NCBI GenBank assembly: GCA_034002745.1
Contig: JAVEZY010000003.1
Span: 62,001-126,000, forward strand
Length of the DNA stretch: 64,000 nt
Direction of reading: 5' to 3'
Source: JAITWN01 sp034002745
GTDB lineage: Bacteria > Pseudomonadota > Gammaproteobacteria > SZUA-140
The notes beneath the pieces are model-generated. The model saw nothing but the letters and a program-made list of their open reading frames with translations, did no database searches and was not told the origin of the DNA. A program made the position numbers and the translations under genes. This document shows, in pieces, positions 32,105-40,613 of this stretch (its first letter is position 1; each line of letters opens with the position of its first letter).

Positions 32105-32236
32105 CCGCCCAGGCAGCAGAGCGGGGCGCCCGATTTCAGCGCCTGGACGCCCGGTTTGCAGCGGACGGGATCGAGGCTGGTTCGTGGCGCTGCGGCGCCC
32201 GGGGATCGCAAGGCCGGGTCCACGGTTCTCCGGTTC

Positions 32237-32310
32237 GCGGGTGTAGTTCAATGGTAGAACTTCAGCCTTCCAAGCTGATAACGTGGGTTCGATTCCCATC
32301 ACCCGCTCCA
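32237..32310 (+). tRNA. tRNA-Gly (TCC)
   Basis: 74 bases including an encoded CCA. Acceptor stem GCGGGTG/CACCCGC, anticodon loop CTTCCAA with TCC at 32269-32271, T-arm TGGG-TTCGATT-CCCA. It comes 132 bases after tRNA-Tyr in the order Tyr-Gly-Thr-tuf typical of the tufB operon. Confidence 0.97.
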
Positions 32311-32332
32311 ATTTCTCGTCGTGGAGGCGGGC

Positions 32333-32365
32333 AGGCTGGTACCAGGCTGGTACCATGCTGGCACT
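32333..32365 (+). repeat. 11-bp tandem repeat between tRNA-Gly and tRNA-Thr
   Basis: AGGCTGGTACC occurs twice head to tail (32333-32343, 32344-32354), followed by a degenerate third copy ATGCTGGCACT. It sits in the spacer between two tRNAs and just before a long inverted repeat. Confidence 0.7.
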
Positions 32366-32371
32366 GGCAGG

Positions 32372-32409
32372 TCACAGGAGACGGAGCGCGGACGTTCCGT
32401 CTCCTGTGA
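32372..32409 (+). repeat. 14-bp perfect inverted repeat before tRNA-Thr
   Basis: TCACAGGAGACGGA (32372-32385) pairs exactly with TCCGTCTCCTGTGA (32396-32409) around a 10-base loop. No T run follows. In the tRNA precursor this would be a long stem 13 bases before tRNA-Thr, a possible RNase III site or attenuator. Confidence 0.8.
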
Positions 32410-32422
32410 GTTGTTCCGGCGC

Positions 32423-32498
<76 letters not shown>

Positions 32499-32622
32499 GA
32501 GAGATGAATGGTCAGGCGCGAGCCTGGCGGTAGGTCGAGCGACGAACGGTGCCGGTGAGCGACTTGCGATGGCAGGCGCCACGCCTTGGCGGTTCATGGC
32601 CTTACATTAGGGGAGCAGTCCG

Positions 32623-33813
32623 ATGTCGAAGGGAAAGTTTGAGCGTACGAAGCCGCATGTGAACGTGGGCACGATTGGTCACGTGGACCACGGGAAGACG
32701 ACGCTGACGGCGGCGCTGACGAAGGTGATGGCCGAGAAGCATGGCGGCGAGGTGAAGGCGTACGACCAGATTGACAAGGCGCCGGAAGAGAAGGCGCGCG
32801 GCATCACGATTTCGACGAGTCACGTGGAGTATGAGTCGGACAACCGGCACTACGCGCACGTGGATTGCCCTGGGCACGCTGACTACGTGAAGAACATGAT
32901 CACGGGTGCGGCGCAGATGGACGGCGCGATTCTGGTTTGTTCGGCGGCGGATGGCCCGATGCCGCAGACGCGCGAGCACATTCTGCTGGCCCGCCAGGTG
33001 GGTGTTCCGTACATTGTGGTGTTCCTGAACAAGGCGGACATGGTTGACGACGCCGAGCTTCTGGAGCTGGTGGAGATGGAAGTTCGGGAGCTGCTGAGCA
33101 GCTACCAGTTTCCTGGCGACGACACGCCGATTGTTCGTGGGTCTGCGCTGAAGGCGCTGGAAGGCGACCAGAGCGAGATTGGTGTTCCTGCGATTCTGAA
33201 GCTGATCGATGAGATGGATCGCTACATTCCGCAGCCTGAGCGCCCGAAGGATCGTCCGTTCCTGATGCCGATCGAGGACGTGTTCTCGATTTCGGGCCGT
33301 GGCACGGTGGTGACGGGTCGCGTCGAGCGCGGCATGGTCAAGGTTGGCGAGGAAATCGAGATCGTTGGCATTCGTCCGACGACGAAGACGACCTGCACGG
33401 GCGTTGAGATGTTCCGCAAGCTGCTGGATCAGGGCGAGGCGGGAGACAACGTGGGCATTCTGCTGCGCGGCACGAAGCGCGAGGATGTCGAGCGCGGCCA
33501 GGTGCTGTGCAAGCCGGGCTCGATCACGCCGCACACGAATTTCGAGTGTGAGGTGTATGTTCTGAACAAGGAAGAGGGCGGACGCCACACGCCGTTTTTC
33601 AACGGCTACCGTCCGCAGTTCTACTTCCGTACGACGGACGTGACGGGCGCGTGCGATCTTCCCGAGGGTATCGAGATGGTGATGCCGGGTGACAACGTGA
33701 AGATGACGGTAACGCTGATCAACCCGATCGCGATGGAAGAAGGTCTGCGCTTCGCGATCCGCGAAGGCGGCCGCACCGTCGGCGCGGGTGTGGTGTCGAA
33801 GGTGATCAAGTAA
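32623..33813 (+). CDS. tuf: Elongation factor Tu
   Basis: 396 residues, full length. G1 GHVDHGKTTL, G2 region KARGITIS, G3 DCPGHADY and G4 NKADMVD are intact, and beta-barrel domains 2 and 3 follow (GRGTVVTGRVERG; MPGDNVKMTV). It delivers aminoacyl-tRNA to the ribosome. The ribosome site is GGGGAG at 32610-32615. Codon choice differs from the neighbouring ribosomal genes: threonine is almost always ACG and many codons end in G. Upstream are tRNA-Tyr, -Gly and -Thr (a tufB context), downstream is rpsJ (a tufA context), so this copy sits at a junction of the two arrangements. Confidence 0.98.
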   Translation: MSKGKFERTKPHVNVGTIGHVDHGKTTLTAALTKVMAEKHGGEVKAYDQIDKAPEEKARGITISTSHVEYESDNRHYAHVDCPGHADYVKNMITGAAQMDGAILVCSAADGPMPQTREHILLARQVGVPYIVVFLNKADMVDDAELLELVEMEVRELLSSYQFPGDDTPIVRGSALKALEGDQSEIGVPAILKLIDEMDRYIPQPERPKDRPFLMPIEDVFSISGRGTVVTGRVERGMVKVGEEIEIVGIRPTTKTTCTGVEMFRKLLDQGEAGDNVGILLRGTKREDVERGQVLCKPGSITPHTNFECEVYVLNKEEGGRHTPFFNGYRPQFYFRTTDVTGACDLPEGIEMVMPGDNVKMTVTLINPIAMEEGLRFAIREGGRTVGAGVVSKVIK

Positions 33814-33947
33814 GGGAAGAGAGGAAAGGGAGAAGAGTAAAGAGGAAAGTGATGGACGCGCTCGTGGCGCGCTCGTCGGGCTCTACTCGAAATCCTTCGC
33901 TCTTTGCGCTTTCCGTCGCAGCTTAATTGACAGAGTAAAAAACGATT

Positions 33948-34265
33948 ATGGCAACAACGAGTCAAAGGATCCGGATCCGCCTGAAGGCGTTCGATCATCG
34001 CCTGATCGACCAGTCCGCGCGCGAGATCGTGGAGACGGCGAGGCGTACGGGGGCTCACGTGAAAGGGCCGATTCCGCTGCCGACCCGCAAGGAGCGCTTT
34101 ACGGTCCTGATCTCTCCGCACGTCAACAAGGACGCGCGTGACCAGTACGAGATCCGGACGCACAAGCGTCTGCTCGATATCATCGATCCGACCGACAAGA
34201 CCGTCGATGCCCTGATGAAGCTTGATCTGGCCGCCGGCGTCGACGTTCAGATCAAACTGCACTGA
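33948..34265 (+). CDS. rpsJ: 30S ribosomal protein S10
   Basis: 105 residues, first gene of the S10 operon. The core IRIRLKAFDHRLIDQSAREIVETA and the RKERFTVLISPHVNKDARDQYEIRTHKR loop (read in two parts) are typical; the protein also serves in NusB/NusG antitermination. It follows tuf by 134 bases, which include a 24-base pure purine run (33814-33837) but no convincing promoter or L4-type leader. Confidence 0.97.
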   Translation: MATTSQRIRIRLKAFDHRLIDQSAREIVETARRTGAHVKGPIPLPTRKERFTVLISPHVNKDARDQYEIRTHKRLLDIIDPTDKTVDALMKLDLAAGVDVQIKLH

Positions 34266-34297
34266 CGCCTGGGCGGATTGGTCGAGGGAGTTCAGCA

Positions 34298-34948
34298 ATG
34301 ACTATAGGTGTAGTTGGTCGCAAACATGGTATGACCCGTCTCTTCACCGAAGAAGGCGTCTCCGTGCCTGTGACGGTGATCGAGGTCGAACCGAACCGTG
34401 TCACTCAGGTGAAGACGGAAGAGGGCGATGGCTATCGCGCCCTTCAGATCACCACGGGTACGCGTCGGGCGTCGCGTGTAACCAAGCCGATGGCGGGACA
34501 TTTCGCCAAGGCGGGTACCGCAGCCGGTCGTGGTCTGTGGGAGTTCCGTCTGGGGGATGGTGAGGGCGAAGGCATCGAGGTCGGTTCCGAAATCGGTGCG
34601 GGCATTTTCACTGAAGGACAGCGGGTGGACGTAAGCGGTATCACGCGAGGCAAGGGCTTCGCCGGTACCATCAAGCGTCACCACTTCGCTGGCCAGGATC
34701 GCAGCCATGGCAACTCGCTGTCGCATCGCGTGCCGGGCTCGATCGGTCAGAACCAGACGCCGGGTCGCGTGTTCAAGGGCAAGAAGATGGCGGGTCATAT
34801 GGGCGCCGTGCCGCGCAGTGCGCAGAACCTGGAGGTCGTCCGGGTCGACGCCGAGCGCAATCTGGTCCTGGTGAGGGGTGCGGTTCCTGGTGCGCCGGGC
34901 GGCGACGTGATCATCCGTCCCTCGGTCAAGGCGCGTCGGGAGGGATGA
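34298..34948 (+). CDS. rplC: 50S ribosomal protein L3
   Basis: 216 residues. Starts IGVVGRKHGMTRLFTEEG and contains the extended loop GFAGTIKRHHFAGQDRSHGN and PGRVFKGKKMAGHMG near the peptidyl transferase centre, including the glutamine-containing region methylated by PrmB in other bacteria. GAGGGAG precedes the ATG. The stop overlaps an ATG upstream of rplD. Confidence 0.97.
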   Translation: MTIGVVGRKHGMTRLFTEEGVSVPVTVIEVEPNRVTQVKTEEGDGYRALQITTGTRRASRVTKPMAGHFAKAGTAAGRGLWEFRLGDGEGEGIEVGSEIGAGIFTEGQRVDVSGITRGKGFAGTIKRHHFAGQDRSHGNSLSHRVPGSIGQNQTPGRVFKGKKMAGHMGAVPRSAQNLEVVRVDAERNLVLVRGAVPGAPGGDVIIRPSVKARREG

Positions 34949-34953
34949 GGCAC

Positions 34954-35562
34954 ATGGATATTCGCATGGTGGGTTCTTCGGGCAGCGTCACCGTTTCCGA
35001 CGCCAACTTCGGTTGCCCGTTCAACGAGGCACTGGTGCATCAGGTCGTCACCGCCTACATGGCGGGCGGACGCTCGGGAACGCGCGCGCAGCTGACGCGC
35101 GCCGAAGTCCGGGGCGGCGGCATCAAGCCTTGGCGGCAGAAGGGCAGCGGGCGTGCGCGTGCCGGCAGTATCCGCAGCCCTCTGTGGCGTGGAGGCGGCA
35201 CGACGTTTGCCGCGGTGCCCGCCAATTATTCGCAGAAGGTCAACCGCAAGATGTATCGTGCGGCGATGCGCTCGATCCTGTCCGAGCTGCTGCGTCAGGA
35301 GCGTCTGCTGGTGGTCGAGGATATCGGCATCAAGGAGCCGAAGACCAAGGCGATGGTTGCCCGGCTGGGGGAACTCGGCGTCGAAGGACGCGTGCTGCTG
35401 GTGGTCGACGAGATCAGCGAAGCGGTCTATCTGGCGGCCCGTAATCTGTACGGAATCGAGGTGATCGATACGGCGTCCGTCGATCCCGTGAGCCTGGTGC
35501 GCTTCGACCGGGTCGTGATGGATGCGGCTGCGCTGCGCAAGGTCGAGGAGCGGCTGGCATGA
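34954..35562 (+). CDS. rplD: 50S ribosomal protein L4
   Basis: 202 residues from ATG 34954 (MDIRMVGSSG); an in-frame ATG at 34945 overlaps the rplC stop but the shorter form fits the family better. The loop that lines the exit tunnel is present (KPWRQKGSGRARAGSIRSP). In E. coli L4 also represses the S10 operon; no matching leader is evident here. The stop overlaps the rplW start (ATGA). Confidence 0.95.
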   Translation: MDIRMVGSSGSVTVSDANFGCPFNEALVHQVVTAYMAGGRSGTRAQLTRAEVRGGGIKPWRQKGSGRARAGSIRSPLWRGGGTTFAAVPANYSQKVNRKMYRAAMRSILSELLRQERLLVVEDIGIKEPKTKAMVARLGELGVEGRVLLVVDEISEAVYLAARNLYGIEVIDTASVDPVSLVRFDRVVMDAAALRKVEERLA

Positions 35563-35855
35563 ACGAAGAGCGTTTGATGAAGATCCTGCTCGCTCCGCAT
35601 GTGTCGGAGAAGGCAACGACGGCTGCCGACCGGAACAAGCAGTTCGTGTTCCGCGTGGTACCCGATGCCAACAAGCAGGAGATCAGGAAGGCGGTCGAGC
35701 ACCTGTTTGCGGTGGAAGTGGACAGCGTACAGGTGGTCAATACGCCTGGTAAGGCGCGGCGCGTCGGCGCCATCCACGGCCGGCGTTCGGGCTACAAGAA
35801 GGCGTACGTCGCCCTCAAGCCGGGCTTCGACATCGATTTCATGGGGTCGCAGTAA
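35559..35855 (+). CDS. rplW: 50S ribosomal protein L23
   Basis: 98 residues: LMKILLAPHVSEKATTAADR, then RKAVEHLFAVEVDSVQVVNTPGK-type basic loop. L23 sits at the tunnel exit and docks trigger factor and SRP. Translationally coupled to rplD. Confidence 0.96.
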   Translation: MNEERLMKILLAPHVSEKATTAADRNKQFVFRVVPDANKQEIRKAVEHLFAVEVDSVQVVNTPGKARRVGAIHGRRSGYKKAYVALKPGFDIDFMGSQ

Positions 35856-35885
35856 GCGAGCGGCCCGGAACGGATTGGCTGAAAA

Positions 35886-36713
35886 ATGGCGATCGTAAAG
35901 ACAAAACCGACGTCCGCAGGGCGGCGCTTCCTGGTGAAGGTGGTCAACCCCGAGTTGCACAAGGGGGCCCCGCACGCAGCGCTCGTCGAAAGCAAGACGC
36001 GCAAGGGTGGTCGTAACAACAACGGCCGCGTGACCGTTCGTCACGTCGGCGGCGGGCACAAGCAGAACTATCGGATCATCGACTTCAAGCGCGACAAGGA
36101 CACCATTCCTGCGCGTGTCGAAAGACTGGAGTACGATCCCAACCGCAGCGCCAATATTGCCCTGCTGTTGTATGCGGATGGAGAGCGGCGCTACATCATC
36201 GCGCCCAAGGGCGTGAGCGCGGGAGACGAACTGGTTTCGGGCAGCGAAGCGCCGATTCGTCGGGGAAACTGCCTCCCCATTCGTAATATTCCGGTCGGAA
36301 GCGAGATTCATTGCATCGAGCTGAAGCCGGGTAAAGGGGCTCAGATCGCGCGCAGCGCTGGCGCCTCGGCCCAGCTGGTAGCCCGCGAAGGTCGCTACGC
36401 CATCGTCCGCCTGCGTTCGGGCGAGATGCGCCGGATTCTGGTCGATTGCCGTGCGACGCTCGGCGAGGTCGGCAACTCCGAGCATGGCCTGCGCTCGCTC
36501 GGCAAGGCAGGTGCGAAGCGCTGGCTCGGTGTCCGCCCGACGGTGCGAGGCGTGGCCATGAACCCGGTCGATCATCCGCACGGTGGTGGCGAAGGACGTA
36601 CCTCCGGTGGGCGGCATCCGGTGAGCCCGTGGGGCAAGCCGACCAAGGGGCACAAGACGCGCAACAACAAGCGTACTGGCAGCATGATCGTGCGCCGGCG
36701 CAAGGCGAAGTAA
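35886..36713 (+). CDS. rplB: 50S ribosomal protein L2
   Basis: 275 residues. The conserved C-terminal block around the peptidyl transferase histidine is present (GVAMNPVDHPHGGGEGRTSG, then GRHPVSPWGKPTKGHKTR). KPTSAGRRFLVKVVNPELHK opens the protein. Middle of the S10 operon, 30 bases after rplW. Confidence 0.98.
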   Translation: MAIVKTKPTSAGRRFLVKVVNPELHKGAPHAALVESKTRKGGRNNNGRVTVRHVGGGHKQNYRIIDFKRDKDTIPARVERLEYDPNRSANIALLLYADGERRYIIAPKGVSAGDELVSGSEAPIRRGNCLPIRNIPVGSEIHCIELKPGKGAQIARSAGASAQLVAREGRYAIVRLRSGEMRRILVDCRATLGEVGNSEHGLRSLGKAGAKRWLGVRPTVRGVAMNPVDHPHGGGEGRTSGGRHPVSPWGKPTKGHKTRNNKRTGSMIVRRRKAK

Positions 36714-36728
36714 GTGAGAGGTTGAGAG

Positions 36729-37001
36729 ATGCCACGTTCAGTCAAGAAGGGACCGTTCGTCGATCTGCACCTGATGAAGAAGGTGGATCAGGCGGTTGCC
36801 GAGAACAGCAGGCGGCCCATCAAGACCTGGTCCCGGCGTTCGATGGTGCTTCCCGACATGGTCGGTCTGACCATTGCGGTGCACAACGGTCGTCAGCATG
36901 TCCCCGTGCTGGTCACCGAGAACATGGTCGGTCACAAGCTGGGTGAATTCGCCGCGACGCGCACCTTCAAGGGTCATGTCGCGGACAAGAAGACGAGGTA
37001 A
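36729..37001 (+). CDS. rpsS: 30S ribosomal protein S19
   Basis: 90 residues. MPRSVKKGPFVDLHLMKKVD, TWSRRSMVLPDMVGLTIAVHNG and the C-terminal GEFAATRTFKGHVADKK are characteristic. Lies in the 30S head near S13 and the A-site finger. Confidence 0.97.
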   Translation: MPRSVKKGPFVDLHLMKKVDQAVAENSRRPIKTWSRRSMVLPDMVGLTIAVHNGRQHVPVLVTENMVGHKLGEFAATRTFKGHVADKKTR

Positions 37002-37010
37002 GGCGGAAAC

Positions 37011-37343
37011 ATGGAAACGATCGCCAAGCGCAGAAACGCAGACATCTCGGCTCAGAAGTGCCGGCTGGTCGCTGACCAGGTCCGTGGACTCCCTGTGGGT
37101 AACGCACTGAACGTTCTGACGTTCAGCCGCAAGAAGGCCGCATTGCTGGTCAAGAAGGTGCTCGAGTCGGCCATTGCCAACGCCGAGCACAACGACGGCG
37201 CCGACATCGACGAACTCAAGGTGTCCAGGATCTACGTGGACGAGGGTCCGACGCAGAAGCGTTTCCGGGCGCGTGCCAAGGGTCGCGGCAACAGGATCAT
37301 GAAGCGCAGCAGCCACATCACCGTGGCCGTCAGCGACAAGTAG
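37011..37343 (+). CDS. rplV: 50S ribosomal protein L22
   Basis: 110 residues. The beta-hairpin that lines the exit tunnel is readable (DEGPTQKRFRARAKGRGNRI), preceded by NADISAQKCRLVADQVRGL and KKAALLVKKVLESAIANAEHN. Start nine bases after rpsS. Confidence 0.97.
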   Translation: METIAKRRNADISAQKCRLVADQVRGLPVGNALNVLTFSRKKAALLVKKVLESAIANAEHNDGADIDELKVSRIYVDEGPTQKRFRARAKGRGNRIMKRSSHITVAVSDK

Positions 37344-37360
37344 ACGGGAAGAGAGACGTC

Positions 37361-38047
37361 ATGGGTCAGAAAGTACATCCAACGGGTATTCGACTCGGCA
37401 TCGTCAAGGACTGGACGTCCAAGTGGTATGCCAATGCGAAGGACTACCCCGACTACCTGCTGACGGATCTGCGGGTTCGCGAGTTTCTGAAGAAGAAGCT
37501 GTCGCAGGCGTCGGTGAGCCGCATCCAGATCGAGCGGCCGGCGCGCAACGCGCACATCACCATCCAGACCGCGCGTCCGGGCATGGTGATCGGCAAGAAG
37601 GGTGAGGACATCGAGAAGCTGCGTCGCGACGTCACGGCGATGATGGGTATTCGGGATGTGCGGATCAACATCGAGGAAATCCGCAAGCCCGAGCTCGACG
37701 CCCAGCTGGTCGCCGAAAGCATTGCGCAGCAGATTGAAAGGCGCATCATGTATCGCCGCGCGATGAAGCGCGCCGTGACCAACACGATGCGGCTCGGGGC
37801 CCAGGGCATCCGGGTCAACCTGGCCGGCCGCCTGAACGGAGCGGAGATCGCCCGCAGCGAGTGGTATCGCGAGGGTCGCGTGCCGCTGCATACGCTGCGC
37901 GCGGACATCGATTACGGGTTCACCGAGGCGAGCACGCCCTCGGGCCAGATCGGCGTTAAGGTCTGGGTGTTCAAGGGCGAGGTCTTCGATCGTGGCGCTC
38001 AGCAGGATACGGGTGTGTCCGGCGACGGCAAGGCCGAGGCCGTTTGA
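37361..38047 (+). CDS. rpsC: 30S ribosomal protein S3
   Basis: 228 residues. It has the KH-domain core with GMVIGKKGEDIEKLRRDV, the helicase residues RRAMKRAV in the C-terminal domain, and GAQGIRVNLAGRLNGAEIAR. A variable tail follows VWVFKGEVF. mRNA-entry protein, in its normal S10-operon place. Confidence 0.97.
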   Translation: MGQKVHPTGIRLGIVKDWTSKWYANAKDYPDYLLTDLRVREFLKKKLSQASVSRIQIERPARNAHITIQTARPGMVIGKKGEDIEKLRRDVTAMMGIRDVRINIEEIRKPELDAQLVAESIAQQIERRIMYRRAMKRAVTNTMRLGAQGIRVNLAGRLNGAEIARSEWYREGRVPLHTLRADIDYGFTEASTPSGQIGVKVWVFKGEVFDRGAQQDTGVSGDGKAEAV

Positions 38048-38064
38048 TTTAGTGGAGAATCGGT

Positions 38065-38478
38065 ATGCTTCAGCCTAAGAGGACCAAGTACCGCAAGCAG
38101 CACAAGGGACGGAACCGCGGTTCCGCCACCAGCGGCGCGGATGTGAGCTTCGGGGAGTACGGTCTGAAGACCGTCGACCGCGGCCGCATCACCGCCCGCC
38201 AGATCGAGGCTGCGCGTCGCGCGATGACCCGTCACGTGAAGCGTGGCGGCAAGGTGTGGATCCGGGTATTCCCCGACAAGCCGGTGACCAAGAAGCCGAT
38301 TGAAGTTCGCATGGGCAAGGGCAAGGGCAACGTCGAATACTGGGTCGCGCTGACGCAGCCGGGCCGGGTTCTGTATGAGATGGCCGGCGTGCCCGAGTCG
38401 GTAGCGCGCGAGGCTTTCCGTCTGGCCGCCGCCAAGCTGCCGGTGAAGACGACATTCGTTACGCGGACAATACTATGA
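38065..38478 (+). CDS. rplP: 50S ribosomal protein L16
   Basis: 137 residues. MLQPKRTKYRKQHKGRNRG, the RITARQIEAARRAMTRHVKR helix and PVTKKPIEVRMGKGKGNVEYW are diagnostic; the arginine in the last region is a hydroxylation site in E. coli (not tested here). The stop overlaps rpmC (ATGA). Confidence 0.97.
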   Translation: MLQPKRTKYRKQHKGRNRGSATSGADVSFGEYGLKTVDRGRITARQIEAARRAMTRHVKRGGKVWIRVFPDKPVTKKPIEVRMGKGKGNVEYWVALTQPGRVLYEMAGVPESVAREAFRLAAAKLPVKTTFVTRTIL

Positions 38479-38678
38479 CTAAGGGAAGTGAGCTGAAGAA
38501 GAAGACGGCGCCCGAGCTTCATCGGGAGCTGCTCGATCTTCTGCGCGAGCAGTTCAACCTGCGCATGCAGAAGGGCACCGGACAGCTGGGTCAGCCGCAC
38601 CGGATGAAGGAAGTGCGCCGCGATATCGCGCGCATTCGCACCGTGATGAATGAGCAGAGGAAGGTCGAAGCGTCATGA
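38475..38678 (+). CDS. rpmC: 50S ribosomal protein L29
   Basis: 67 residues: ELHRELLDLLREQFNLRMQK and GQPHRMKEVRRDIARIRTVM, the two-helix L29 fold at the tunnel exit. Coupled by ATGA overlaps to rplP before and rpsQ after. Confidence 0.96.
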   Translation: MTKGSELKKKTAPELHRELLDLLREQFNLRMQKGTGQLGQPHRMKEVRRDIARIRTVMNEQRKVEAS

Positions 38679-38941
38679 CCGAAGTGGCCGAGACGGTACG
38701 CACGATCACCGGACGTGTGATCAGCGACAAGATGGACAAGACGATCACGGTGCTCGTCGAGCGGCGCGTTCCTCACCCGATCTATCGGAAATACGTGCGA
38801 CGTTCGACCAAGCTGCACGCCCATGACGAGGCCAATGAGTGCCGCGAGGGCGATACGGTGGTGATCGAGCAGTCGCGTCCGCTGTCCAAGACGAAGTCCT
38901 GGCGCCTGGTGAAGGTCATCGGCCGCGCTGAAGGGGTTTAA
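38675..38941 (+). CDS. rpsQ: 30S ribosomal protein S17
   Basis: 88 residues. OB-fold with TGRVISDKMDKTITVLVERR, RSTKLHAHDEANECREGDTV and RPLSKTKSWRLVKV. Last gene of the S10 operon proper; rplN follows after 26 bases. Confidence 0.96.
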   Translation: MTEVAETVRTITGRVISDKMDKTITVLVERRVPHPIYRKYVRRSTKLHAHDEANECREGDTVVIEQSRPLSKTKSWRLVKVIGRAEGV

Positions 38942-38967
38942 GGCGTTAGGAGCCTGGAGACGGTACG

Positions 38968-39336
38968 ATGATTCAGATGCAGACGAGACTCGAGGTCGCG
39001 GACAACAGTGGTGCCCGCGAACTGATGTGCATCAAGGTGCTGGGCGGATCGAAGCGCAGGTACGCCGGTATTGGTGACATTATCAAGGTGAGCGTCAAGG
39101 AAGCGATTCCGCGCGGAAAGGTGAAGAAGGGCGAGGTTTACGACGCCGTGGTCGTGCGCACCCGCAAGGGCATCAGGCGTCCGGACGGCTCGGTCATCCG
39201 CTTCGATACGAATGCCGCTGTGCTGCTCAACAACCAGAAGCAGCCGATCGGCACCCGCATCTTTGGGCCGGTGACGCGCGAGCTTCGCGGCGATCAGTTC
39301 ATGAAGATCATTTCGCTTGCGCCGGAAGTGCTGTAA
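38968..39336 (+). CDS. rplN: 50S ribosomal protein L14
   Basis: 122 residues, first gene of the spc operon. MIQMQTRLEVADNSGARELM, VLGGSKRRYAGIGDIIKVSV and GTRIFGPVTRELR are the family blocks. It contacts 16S helix 14 (bridge B8). Confidence 0.97.
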   Translation: MIQMQTRLEVADNSGARELMCIKVLGGSKRRYAGIGDIIKVSVKEAIPRGKVKKGEVYDAVVVRTRKGIRRPDGSVIRFDTNAAVLLNNQKQPIGTRIFGPVTRELRGDQFMKIISLAPEVL

Positions 39337-39360
39337 CGGCGAGCGGCGCGGAGAGCAGGC

Positions 39361-39678
39361 ATGAGAAAGATTAGGAAGGACGACGACGTGGTCGTCACCG
39401 CTGGAAAGGACAAGGGCAAGCGGGGCACGGTGGTGCGCGTGCTGGAGAACGATCTCGTGGTCGTCCAGAACGTGAACATGGTGAAGCGGCATACGCGCGC
39501 CAATCCGAACCGTGGCGTAGCCGGCGGGATCATCGAGAAGGAGGCGCCGATTCACGTGTCGAACGTGGCGCACTTCAACCCGGTTACCAAGAAGGCCGAC
39601 CGCGTCGGCTTCCGGTTGCTGGAGGATGGGCGCAAGGTGCGCTTTTTCAAGTCGAACGGCGAAGTTCTGGACACCTGA
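39361..39678 (+). CDS. rplX: 50S ribosomal protein L24
   Basis: 105 residues with the KOW motif DDDVVVTAGKDKGKRGTVVR and NVNMVKRHTRANPN. Assembly-initiator protein of the 50S subunit. Followed five bases later by rplE. Confidence 0.96.
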   Translation: MRKIRKDDDVVVTAGKDKGKRGTVVRVLENDLVVVQNVNMVKRHTRANPNRGVAGGIIEKEAPIHVSNVAHFNPVTKKADRVGFRLLEDGRKVRFFKSNGEVLDT

Positions 39679-39683
39679 CGGTT

Positions 39684-40223
39684 ATGGCTAGACTCAAGGA
39701 ACATTACAGGCAGGCGGTGGTACCGCAGCTCATGCAGCGCTTCAGCTATGATAGCGTCATGCAGGTGCCGCGCATCGTCAAGATCACCCTGAACATGGGG
39801 CTCGGCGAGGCCGTCGGTGACAAGAAGATCATCGAGCACGCCATGGGCGATATGCAGAAGATCTGCGGCCAGAAGCCGGTGGTGACGCTGGCGCGCAACT
39901 CGATCGCGGGTTTCAAGATTCGCGACGGCTGGCCCATCGGCTGCAAAGTTACCCTGCGCCGTGAGATCATGTACGAGTTTCTCGATCGCCTGATCAACGT
40001 TGCGATTCCGCGTATCCGCGACTTCCGCGGCCTGAACGGGCGCGCGTTCGACGGACGCGGCAACTACAGCATGGGCGTGAGGGAGCAGATCATTTTCCCG
40101 GAGATCGACTACGACAAGATCGATGTGCTCCGGGGGATGGACATCACCATCACGACCAGCGCACGCACCGACGAGGAAGCGCGGGCACTGCTCGAATCTT
40201 TCAGCTTCCCGTTCAGGAACTGA
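39684..40223 (+). CDS. rplE: 50S ribosomal protein L5
   Basis: 179 residues. VPRIVKITLNMGLGEAV, GQKPVVTLARNSIAGFKIR and GNYSMGVREQIIFPEIDYDK are typical. Binds 5S rRNA with L18 and L25. Confidence 0.97.
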   Translation: MARLKEHYRQAVVPQLMQRFSYDSVMQVPRIVKITLNMGLGEAVGDKKIIEHAMGDMQKICGQKPVVTLARNSIAGFKIRDGWPIGCKVTLRREIMYEFLDRLINVAIPRIRDFRGLNGRAFDGRGNYSMGVREQIIFPEIDYDKIDVLRGMDITITTSARTDEEARALLESFSFPFRN

Positions 40224-40232
40224 GGTAGGACA

Positions 40233-40538
40233 ATGGCCAAGAAGTCGATGATCAATCGGGATGTCAAGCGGCGCGAGCTGGTCGACAAGTACGCTGCCAA
40301 GCGGCGCGAGCTGAAGAAGCAGCTTCTCGACCCGAAGATCGGCGAGGATGAGCGTGCCGAGGCGTGGCGCAAGTTCCACTCGCTGCCCCGTGACTCCAGC
40401 CGCTCGCGCATTCGCAACCGCTGCCAGCTGACTGGAAGGCCTCACGGGTATTACCGCAAGTTCGGCCTGGCCCGCAACAAGCTGCGCGAAGCAGCCATGC
40501 GCGGCGATGTGCCGGGCCTGGTGAAGGCGAGCTGGTAA
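40233..40538 (+). CDS. rpsN: 30S ribosomal protein S14 (zinc-free form)
   Basis: 101 residues. RNRCQLTGRPHGYYRKFGLA is the conserved C-terminal block. There is no CxxC...CxxC motif, so this is the long zinc-independent form. A 75-base gap before rpsH follows, in which I see no clear signal. Confidence 0.96.
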   Translation: MAKKSMINRDVKRRELVDKYAAKRRELKKQLLDPKIGEDERAEAWRKFHSLPRDSSRSRIRNRCQLTGRPHGYYRKFGLARNKLREAAMRGDVPGLVKASW

Positions 40539-40613
40539 GGACCGAACCGACGCTCGCCGGACGTCTCCGACGCGGCTTCGAGCGGCGCAACTCTTAAACT
40601 GGTTGATTTGCAT

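Noticed and set aside
33927..33932. TTGACA just before rpsJ as a promoter
   Set aside because: It is only 15 bases from the ATG; a -10 at 17-base spacing would fall inside the gene and reads GCAACA.
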